In this document: in pieces, positions 26,753 through 33,078 of the stretch
How positions within the stretch are numbered: the stretch's first letter is position 1
Layout: each line of letters opens with the position of its first letter
From: Marivita sp.
GTDB taxonomy: Bacteria > Pseudomonadota > Alphaproteobacteria > Rhodobacterales > Rhodobacteraceae
Direction: 5' to 3'
DNA length: 45,079 bases
NCBI RefSeq assembly: GCF_020055635.1
Contig: NZ_JAIPUT010000035.1
Span: 1-45,079 of the forward strand
The notes under the pieces: model-generated
The model's database searches: none
What the model was told of the DNA's origin: nothing
What the model saw: only the letters and a program-made list of their open reading frames with translations
Translations under genes and position numbers: made by a program

Positions 26753-26852
26753 GGCGGGCTCCTTCTTCTTTTGATGTGAAGGAACAACAAGGGATCAGGC
26801 CGCGCGGTTCCGGACGAAGTGTGCCTGTCACGTCCGATCAAGTGGGTGTCAC

Positions 26853-26880
26853 AAAAAAGGGCGGCACCAAAGGGCCGCCC
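26853..26880 (-). terminator. Rho-independent terminator of ilvB
   Basis: On the minus strand GGGCGGC, an 8-nt loop and GCCGCCC are followed by TTTTTT. It starts 24 nt after the ilvB stop and separates ilvB from the porin gene. Confidence 0.85.
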
Positions 26881-26904
26881 TCGTTGCATGAGATCAATGG
26901 GGTG

Positions 26905-28659
26905 TCAGACCATCACCGCGCCCTTGGTGCCGATGGCGTCCTTGGTGCTTGCTTCGCCAAGCAGCATCTTGTTGTGCGGCTCGCCCGACGGGATCATTGG
27001 GAAACAGTTCTCGTGCTTCTCGACAAGGCAGTCGAAGATCACCGGACCGTCATGGTCGAGCATCTCCATGATGGCATCGTCCAGATCGGCCGGATCGGTG
27101 CACAGGATGCCCTTGGCGCCGAAGGCCTCGGCCAGCTTGACGAAATCGGGCAGGGCTTCCGACCAGCTTTGGGAATAGCGTTCGCCATGCAGCAGTTCCT
27201 GCCACTGGCGCACCATGCCCAGGCGTTCGTTGTTCAGGATGAACTGCTTGACAGGCAGGCGGTACTGAACGGCGGTGCCCATCTCCTGCATGTTCATCAG
27301 CCACGACGCCTCGCCCGCCACGTTGATGACCAGCGCGTCGGGATGCGCGACCTGAACACCGATCGATGCCGGGAAGCCGTAGCCCATCGTGCCCAGCCCC
27401 CCGGAGGTCATCCAGCGGTTCGGGTCCTCGAAGCCAAGATACTGCGCAGCCCACATCTGGTGCTGACCCACCTCGGTGCAGATATACCGGTCCCGCCCCT
27501 TGGTCAGTGCCTCGAGCCGGTCGAGCGCATATTGCGGCCGGATGGCCTGGCCGGACGGCTTGTATTTCAGGCAATCGACCTTGCGCCATTCCTCGATCCG
27601 CGCCCACCATTTCGACAGGCCTTCGCGGTTGACCTTGCGGCCGCGCGCTTTCCAGACCTTGAGGACGTCCTCGAGCACGTGTCCGACATCGCCGATGATC
27701 GGCATGTCGGTCTTGATCACCTTGTTGATCGAACTGGGGTCGATGTCGATATGCGCCTTTTTCGACTTCGGGCTGAACGCATCCAGCCGCCCGGTGATCC
27801 GGTCGTCGAACCGGGCGCCGATATTGATCATCAGGTCACAGCCATGCATCGACATGTTGGCCTCGTACAGCCCGTGCATGCCCAGCATGCCCAGCCAGTT
27901 CTTGCCCGAGGCGGGATAGGCGCCAAGCCCCATCAGTGTCGAGGTGATCGGAAACCCCGTGGCCTCGACCAGTTCTCGCAAGAGCTGGCTTGCCCCGGGG
28001 CCCGAATTGATCACGCCGCCGCCGGTATAGAAGACCGGGCGTTCGGCGGTCTCGATCGCTTCGACCAGCTGCGTGATGGTCTCCATGTCGCCTTTGACCT
28101 GAGGCTGGTAATGGCTGACCTTGACCTTGGTCTTTTCGGTGTAGGCCCCGCTGGCGAACTGGACGTCCTTGGGGATGTCCACCAGAACCGGGCCCGGACG
28201 GCCCGAGGTCGCCACGTGAAAGGCCTCGTGGATGATGCCCGACAGGCGGTCGGTGTCCTTGACCAGCCAGTTATGCTTGGTGCAGGGGCGGGTGATGCCC
28301 ACCGTGTCGGCTTCCTGGAACGCGTCCGAGCCGATCATGAAGGTCGGCACCTGGCCAGTCAGAACAACAAGCGGAATGCTGTCCATCAGCGCGTCGGTCA
28401 GGCCGGTGACGGCGTTGGTCGCGCCCGGTCCGGACGTCACCAGAACAACACCCGGCTTTCCGGTCGCGCGGGCATAGCCCTCGGCGGCGTGCACCGCGCC
28501 CTGTTCGTGACGGACAAGATAGTGGCGAATGCCGTTCTGCTGAAAAATCTCGTCGTAAATCGGTAGCACAGCGCCACCGGGATACCCGAATACCGTGTCC
28601 ACACCCTGATCCTTCAGGGCTTGAACCACCATTTTCGCTCCGGTCATCTGACGTGTCAT
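26905..28659 (-). CDS. ilvB: Acetolactate synthase large (catalytic) subunit
   Basis: 584 aa ThDP enzyme, first common step of valine, leucine and isoleucine synthesis. The N-terminal part has FGYPGGAVLPIYD and the cofactor-activating Glu in RHEQGAVHAAEGYA, then a central FAD-binding domain (DLMINIGARFDDRITGRLD). The C-terminal ThDP motif reads NVAGEASWLMNMQE, so GDG is replaced by GEA, a variant I recall from alphaproteobacterial enzymes. The ATG at 28659 is preceded by GGAGCAAAGCG; the region upstream is an attenuator, not coding. A terminator follows the gene. Confidence 0.97.
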   Translation of the reverse strand: MTRQMTGAKMVVQALKDQGVDTVFGYPGGAVLPIYDEIFQQNGIRHYLVRHEQGAVHAAEGYARATGKPGVVLVTSGPGATNAVTGLTDALMDSIPLVVLTGQVPTFMIGSDAFQEADTVGITRPCTKHNWLVKDTDRLSGIIHEAFHVATSGRPGPVLVDIPKDVQFASGAYTEKTKVKVSHYQPQVKGDMETITQLVEAIETAERPVFYTGGGVINSGPGASQLLRELVEATGFPITSTLMGLGAYPASGKNWLGMLGMHGLYEANMSMHGCDLMINIGARFDDRITGRLDAFSPKSKKAHIDIDPSSINKVIKTDMPIIGDVGHVLEDVLKVWKARGRKVNREGLSKWWARIEEWRKVDCLKYKPSGQAIRPQYALDRLEALTKGRDRYICTEVGQHQMWAAQYLGFEDPNRWMTSGGLGTMGYGFPASIGVQVAHPDALVINVAGEASWLMNMQEMGTAVQYRLPVKQFILNNERLGMVRQWQELLHGERYSQSWSEALPDFVKLAEAFGAKGILCTDPADLDDAIMEMLDHDGPVIFDCLVEKHENCFPMIPSGEPHNKMLLGEASTKDAIGTKGAVMV

Positions 28660-28698
28660 CGCTTTGCTCCGTTTACAGACACTTCTGTTCATCACGCG

Positions 28699-28727
28699 AA
28701 AAAAAACCCCCGCTTTTCAGTCGGGGG
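28699..28727 (-). terminator. Attenuator terminator in the ilvB leader
   Basis: On the minus strand CCCCCG-(A)C-loop-GCGGGGG is followed by eight T. It lies 26 nt after the leader-peptide stop and 40 nt before ilvB. GCGCATGGG inside the leader gene (28760-28768) can pair perfectly with CCCATGCGC (28727-28735), which touches the terminator arm, giving the alternative fold expected of ribosome-mediated attenuation. Confidence 0.88.
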
Positions 28728-28752
28728 CGCATGGGGTCCTGTTCAGGTTCCG

Positions 28753-28800
28753 TTACCGGCCCATGCGCATCTTCATTACGATTACTAGGACGTAGGCCAT
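28753..28800 (-). CDS. ilvB leader peptide MAYVLVIVMKMRMGR
   Basis: 15-codon gene upstream of ilvB. Codons 4-8 read Val-Leu-Val-Ile-Val (GTC CTA GTA ATC GTA), exactly the amino acids made by the pathway; CTA and GTA look rare in this GC-rich genome, which would sharpen stalling. GAGGGAG lies 7 nt before the ATG, a promoter ends ~25 nt upstream, and the stop is followed by a terminator with a competing stem. Known ilv operons use the same mechanism: shortage of charged tRNA stalls the ribosome and prevents termination. Confidence 0.9.
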   Translation of the reverse strand: MAYVLVIVMKMRMGR

Positions 28801-28825
28801 GATGGCTCCCTCTCGCGTGGCGGCG

Positions 28826-28854
28826 ACATTATGGCGGCCCTCGGGTAGGGTCAA
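28826..28854 (-). promoter_or_regulatory. Promoter of the ilvB leader transcript
   Basis: On the minus strand TTGACC (28854-28849) and TAATGT (28831-28826) are separated by exactly 17 nt, close to the sigma-70 consensus. The predicted start is ~28819, giving a ~19 nt 5' UTR to the leader ATG. Confidence 0.7.
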
Positions 28855-29007
28855 CCGCCTCTTTTCAAAAAAGATGTCTCACGGGGCCAAAAATTTTTAC
28901 GAAAGTTGCGCTGCGCGGGTGTCAACACGCCATTTTCTGCATGGAACCCCACGAAACCCTTGGAATTATCCCAGCAAGGGCCTTTGACCACCAGACTCGG
29001 AGGTGTC

Positions 29008-30279
29008 GTGCAGCAGATCAACCTGGCGATAGCGATATGCGGCGGAGTGGTGATTGCGCTGGGTTTGATGTCCGGCGCGATCAAGCGATCGGTGCTTTCG
29101 GTCCCGCTTCTGGCACTGGGCGTAGGCATCGCCACGGGCCCCGTCGGGCTGGATTTGCTGCGCTGGCAGGAGTGGAGCGACCCGCATCGCATTCTGAAGG
29201 AAGCCGCCCGGCTGACCATCGCGATCAGCGTGACCGGCATCGCCCTGCGCACCCCGGCCAGCGACATGCGCCGCCTGATCCGGCCCGTGGCGCTTTTGCT
29301 CAGTCTCGGGATGCTGGGCATGTGGGCTGTGAGCTTTGGAGTGGTATGGGGTCTGCTCAGCGTCACGCCCGTCCTGGCGCTGCTGATCGGCGCCATCCTG
29401 ACTCCGACCGACCCGGTTGTCGCGTCTTCCATCGTCACCGGTGCGGCGGCCGAAGAAAAACTGCCGTCGCGCCTTCGCAGCACCCTGTCGTTGGAAAGCG
29501 GCGCGAATGACGGGCTGGGGTATCTGATCGTCATGCTGCCCTTGCTGGCGCTGACTCCGAAAGGCGCGGACGGTCTGTGGTGGCCTTGGCTGATAGACGT
29601 GGTGATCATCGGCGTGATCGTGGCCGTTGCGATCGGCATCGCGGCAGGATGGCTGATCGGGCGCGCCTTGCGCCTTGCCGACGCCAAGGGAGTCGTGGAG
29701 AACCATTCCTTCCTGTCGCTCAGCGTGGCGATGTCGCTTGCGGTGCTGTCGCTGGCCAAGGTCGCGGGGTCGGATGGCATTCTGGCCGCCTTCGCTGCCG
29801 GGGCGGCCTTCAACATCACGGTCAATGAAGGCGAGGATTATGCCGAAGAAAACGTGCAGGAGGCGATCAGCAAGCTGTTCAATCTTCCGATCTTCGTCCT
29901 GTTCGGCGCGATGCTTCCATGGGGCGGGTGGCGCGAGCTTGGCATGATGGGCATTGTCTGCGCGCTGGCGCTGCTGCTGTTGCGGCGGCCCGTGACGATT
30001 CTGGTGTTGGGGCCGATGGTTGGGGGCGGGCTGGTCCGGCGCGACGTGGTTTTCCTCGGATGGTTCGCGCCCATGGGGGTCGCCGCACTTTATTATGCGT
30101 TGCACGCAACCGAGCAAAGCGGAACCGATATGATCTGGCATGTCGCCAGCCTTGTCATCTTTGCCTCGATCCTTGCGCATGGCATCACGGCGACCGTCGG
30201 CATGAAGATCTATACGCAACGCGCGTCACATGACAGCGCCCCGTCGCGATCGCAGGGCGACGATCCGAGCCGTTCCTGA
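29008..30279 (+). CDS. Cation:proton antiporter, CPA1 (NhaP-like) family
   Basis: 423 aa inner-membrane Na+(K+)/H+ exchanger with ~12 hydrophobic helices. Family landmarks: LLIGAILTPTDPVVASSIV (TDP motif in TM4-5), LRSTLSLESGANDGLGYLIVMLP with the ND pair of the ion site, SLAVLSLAKVAGSDGILAAFAAGAAFN, and the C-terminal FAPMGVAALYYAL. The start is a GTG at 29008, with GGAGG at 28999-29003 five bases upstream. It is divergent from ilvB across the attenuator promoter and likely serves pH or salt homeostasis. Confidence 0.92.
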   Translation: MQQINLAIAICGGVVIALGLMSGAIKRSVLSVPLLALGVGIATGPVGLDLLRWQEWSDPHRILKEAARLTIAISVTGIALRTPASDMRRLIRPVALLLSLGMLGMWAVSFGVVWGLLSVTPVLALLIGAILTPTDPVVASSIVTGAAAEEKLPSRLRSTLSLESGANDGLGYLIVMLPLLALTPKGADGLWWPWLIDVVIIGVIVAVAIGIAAGWLIGRALRLADAKGVVENHSFLSLSVAMSLAVLSLAKVAGSDGILAAFAAGAAFNITVNEGEDYAEENVQEAISKLFNLPIFVLFGAMLPWGGWRELGMMGIVCALALLLLRRPVTILVLGPMVGGGLVRRDVVFLGWFAPMGVAALYYALHATEQSGTDMIWHVASLVIFASILAHGITATVGMKIYTQRASHDSAPSRSQGDDPSRS

Positions 30280-30395
30280 CAGCAGCCTGAAAGAAATCGC
30301 GCGGAGTCGTGTATTGCCCGTGACGCCATCCGGCCGCTAGATTGATCGCGACAGGTCAGATGAGCGACCGCGATGCAAGCGCGACGGAGGCGTCC

Positions 30396-30635
30396 ATGAT
30401 CGGCAAGCACAAACATCGAGCCGCCAGGTTTACCCTGGCCCGTGCAGGCGTGCTCGCGGTTGGTCTCGCGCTGGCACCGATCCTGAGCGCACAGATCGAC
30501 TCCGACAATGTGACGCAGTTGGACGCGCTGACCGATCCGGCGGTCGAACAGGCGCCCAAGCACCGCGTCATCCGCGCGGCCTTCGCGGCGTGGTGGGCCT
30601 GCGATCCCGACGCATCTCGGGATATCGACGCCTGA
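30396..30635 (+). CDS. Small exported or membrane-anchored hypothetical protein
   Basis: 79 aa. A basic N-terminus MIGKHKHRAARFT is followed by a hydrophobic segment LARAGVLAVGLALAPILSAQ, which could be a signal peptide or anchor, and by a short acidic part with VEQAPKHRVIRAAFAAWWACDPD. CGGAGG sits 5 nt before the ATG at 30396, which supports translation. No family recognised. A small hairpin with T-rich tail overlaps its stop. Confidence 0.6.
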   Translation: MIGKHKHRAARFTLARAGVLAVGLALAPILSAQIDSDNVTQLDALTDPAVEQAPKHRVIRAAFAAWWACDPDASRDIDA

Positions 30636-30652
30636 CGGACAGGCTGTTTTAT
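30630..30652 (+). terminator. Weak candidate terminator after the small exported-protein gene
   Basis: GCCTG-ACGGA-CAGGC followed by TGTTTTATT. The stem is only 5 bp and includes the stop codon at 30633-30635. Confidence 0.35.
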
Positions 30653-30901
30653 TCGCTTTTGTGATGAATTCGACAAAGCGACGTCAGAAACTTGAACGGT
30701 CGTCGTCGCGCGCTAAACTGTCGCAACTTTCCTTCCCCAAGGTCATCCGCTTCGTACTTCAAATGCCTAAATTTTCTTCAATGGTTAGCTCAGTTAATCA
30801 TTTGCATTAGATTATTTTTTGATTACCGTCTGCCGCACTAAATGATCCGCGCAAACAGCGGACTGGCTGTTTTGTGCATCCAAAACTAGGGGAGGAAATA
30901 C
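30653..30901. other. AT-rich upstream region of the TRAP operon
   Basis: No gene. By hand count 30781-30840 is about 35% GC, far below the surroundings. It contains an inverted repeat TAATCA (30795-30800) and TGATTA (30820-30825) and the runs TTTTTT/AAATTTTC typical of curved, regulated promoters. GGGGAGGAAATAC before 30902 is a strong RBS. An exact promoter cannot be assigned. Confidence 0.45.
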
Positions 30902-31987
30902 ATGGATCGTCGTTCATTCTTGCGGACGTCCACTGTTGGGGCAGGGGCTGCGGCCGCAACAACTTTGGCGGCACCCGCAATCGCGCAGGGCAACCGCACA
31001 CTCACGATGGTGACATCGGTTCCGGACGGGTTCGCCGTGTTCGACGATGCCGCGCAGCTGGCCATCGACTACATCGCAGCGATGTCCGATGGGCAACTGA
31101 CCATCAACAAGATGCCGGCGGGTTCGCTGGTTGGCGCGTTCGAGGTGTTCGACGCCGTGTCCTCGGGACAGGCCGATCTGTACCACTCCGCCGAATACTA
31201 CTTCCTGAACCAGCATCCGGCGCTGGCATTCATGACCTCCGTGCCCTTCGGCATGACCTCGCAGGAAATGGCGAACTGGTACTATCGCCGTGGCGGTCAG
31301 GAACTGCATGACAACCTGTCGTCGCTGTTCAACCTCAAGCCGCTGATGTGCGGCATGACCGCGATGCAGCCGGGTGGTTGGTTCAACACCGAAATCAACT
31401 CGGCCGAAGACCTTCAGGGCCTGCGTTTCCGCATGCCGGGTCAGGGTGGCCAGGTTCTTGGTCGCCTCGGCGCGTCCGTGCAGAACATTCCCGGCGGCGA
31501 AATCTACCAGGCGCTCGCGTCCGGTCAGATCGACGGTGCCGAATGGATCGGGCCGTATGCGGACGAACGTCTGGGCTTCCAGGAAGTCACGAACCTCTAT
31601 TACACCGCCGGGTTCCACGAGCCGGGTTCGGCGCTGCACACCGTGTTCAACCTGGAAATCTGGGAATCCCTGACGCCGCAACAGCAGGCCATCTGCAAGG
31701 TCGCCTGCGAAGCCGCTCACGCCCAGAACACCGCGCTGTCGCTGGCCGAAAACGGTGCGGCTCTGGCCCGTCTGCAATCTGCCGGCGTCCAGGTTCGCGA
31801 ATTCCCGGATGACGTCTGGGAAGCCTTCGGTCGCGCCTCTGCCGAGGTACGCGAAGAGAACATGGGTGATCCGATCTACGCCGAAATCGCCGAAAGCTAT
31901 TTCGCGTCGATGGCGGAAAGCTCGGCATGGTACGAGATCGGCGATGGCGAATACATGCGCCAGCGTAACCGCGTAAACGCCGGTTGA
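30902..31987 (+). CDS. dctP: TRAP transporter substrate-binding protein (DctP family, TakP-like), Tat-exported
   Basis: 361 aa. The Tat signal MDRRSFLRTSTVGAGAAAA ends at PAIAQ. The mature part resembles the alpha-keto-acid-binding TakP group: AGSLVGAFEVFDAVSSG, PGGWFNTEINSAEDLQGLRFRMPG with the carboxylate-binding Arg, GGEIYQALASGQIDGAEWIGPY, and GFHEPGSALHTVFN. It captures a carboxylate in the periplasm and delivers it to the membrane subunits encoded next. A strong RBS precedes it, and a stem-loop after the gene probably raises its dose relative to the permeases. A 2-oxo acid substrate is an inference. Confidence 0.92.
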   Translation: MDRRSFLRTSTVGAGAAAATTLAAPAIAQGNRTLTMVTSVPDGFAVFDDAAQLAIDYIAAMSDGQLTINKMPAGSLVGAFEVFDAVSSGQADLYHSAEYYFLNQHPALAFMTSVPFGMTSQEMANWYYRRGGQELHDNLSSLFNLKPLMCGMTAMQPGGWFNTEINSAEDLQGLRFRMPGQGGQVLGRLGASVQNIPGGEIYQALASGQIDGAEWIGPYADERLGFQEVTNLYYTAGFHEPGSALHTVFNLEIWESLTPQQQAICKVACEAAHAQNTALSLAENGAALARLQSAGVQVREFPDDVWEAFGRASAEVREENMGDPIYAEIAESYFASMAESSAWYEIGDGEYMRQRNRVNAG

Positions 31988-32003
31988 TCTCCGTATGATC
32001 TGG

Positions 32004-32042
32004 CCCTGCCCGAAGGCGGTTGACGCCTCGGGCAGGGTTTTT
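32004..32042 (+). terminator. Intercistronic stem-loop between dctP and dctQ
   Basis: CCCTGCCCGA pairs with TCGGGCAGGG (10 bp) around an inner GGCG/CGCC stem, followed by TTTTT at 32038-32042. It lies 16 nt after the dctP stop and 60 nt before dctQ. Partial termination or 3'-end protection at this place would give more binding protein than permease. Confidence 0.8.
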
Positions 32043-32101
32043 CAACTTGAACACAGGATTTCGACGCTCTGGCTTCAGAGTTCGGGACAAGAGGTTACAG
32101 C

Positions 32102-33013
32102 ATGATCGACTTCATCGTCTGGGTGCTTCAGAATATCGCCCTGGCTCCGTATCATCTTGTTCTTGCGTTGATAAATCCGGATCAGTGGCTGAATTGGTCC
32201 AATCCCGAAGCCGTGATGCGGTTCATCTATTACGGCGCGTCGGTCGAATTCTTCTTTGTCGTCTTCACCACGTTCCTGGTGCTTACAGGGCTGGGCGCCT
32301 TCTGGAAGCGCGACATCCTCTGGTGGTGCGTCCGGGTTCTCGAAACCATCGCGAATTCGGTGGGCCGGATTGCGGCCTGGGCCGGTCTGGTGATGGTCCT
32401 GACGCAGGTGATGATCGTTTTCCTGCAACGGATCTTCCGCGTCGCCGAGATCCAGCTGGGTCCGCTTGGTACCGCCTTTGCCAAGGATCTCAGCTGGTGG
32501 GCCGAGGGGCTCAAGTTCCACAACGCGATCGTCGTCTGCCTGTGCGTCGCCTACACGTTCGTCCAGGGCGGCCATGTGCGCGTCGATCTTTTCTATTCGA
32601 CGGTCAAGTTCCGCACCAAGCGCGTGATCGACATGTTCGGCAGCCTGATCTTCATGATGCCCGCCATCGTGCTCACCTACATGTATTCATGGTTCTTCAT
32701 GTGGCGGCACCTGATGACGCCCGCGGTGACGTCCACCAGCGACCTCGACCGCATGCTGATGCAATCGCGCATCTTCCGCTGGAACGTCGAAACCATCGGC
32801 TTCAGCCCCAACGGCTTCAACGCCTATTTCCTGTTCAAGGTCCTGATCGTCCTGTTCTGCGTGATGGTCTTCATGCAGGCCATGGCCTTCTTCTGGCGCT
32901 CCTACCTCGAATGGGTCGAGGGCGAAGAGAGCGCCGGCAAGTACCTCGATCTCGACACGACCGGGGACACCGCGGAAGACCTCGAACATGCGATCCACTC
33001 GGGGTCGAGCTGA
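32102..33013 (+). CDS. dctQ: TRAP transporter small permease subunit (DctQ), enlarged
   Basis: 303 aa, against the usual 160-220. It has hydrophobic helices FIYYGASVEFFFVVFTTFLVLTGLG, SVGRIAAWAGLVMVLTQVMIVFL, HNAIVVCLCVAYTFVQGGHVRVDLFY (the DctQ signature GGHVRVDLF) and YFLFKVLIVLFCVMVFMQAMAFFWRSY. The extra length is at the N-terminus and in a polar insert at ~205-235 (TSTSDLDRMLMQSRIFRWN). ATG at 32102 with AAGAGG 7 nt upstream. It pairs with the oversized DctM encoded 65 nt downstream. Confidence 0.9.
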   Translation: MIDFIVWVLQNIALAPYHLVLALINPDQWLNWSNPEAVMRFIYYGASVEFFFVVFTTFLVLTGLGAFWKRDILWWCVRVLETIANSVGRIAAWAGLVMVLTQVMIVFLQRIFRVAEIQLGPLGTAFAKDLSWWAEGLKFHNAIVVCLCVAYTFVQGGHVRVDLFYSTVKFRTKRVIDMFGSLIFMMPAIVLTYMYSWFFMWRHLMTPAVTSTSDLDRMLMQSRIFRWNVETIGFSPNGFNAYFLFKVLIVLFCVMVFMQAMAFFWRSYLEWVEGEESAGKYLDLDTTGDTAEDLEHAIHSGSS

Positions 33014-33078
33014 AACGCACCGCTTACCAATGAAAGAACGACGCTGAAAACGGCGCGAAGTTAAAGGGATACCACAAG

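Noticed and set aside
30786-30795. tRNA-like TAGCTCAGTT in the AT-rich region
   Set aside because: Only the D-arm-like decamer matches; there is no acceptor pairing, anticodon stem or T-loop downstream.
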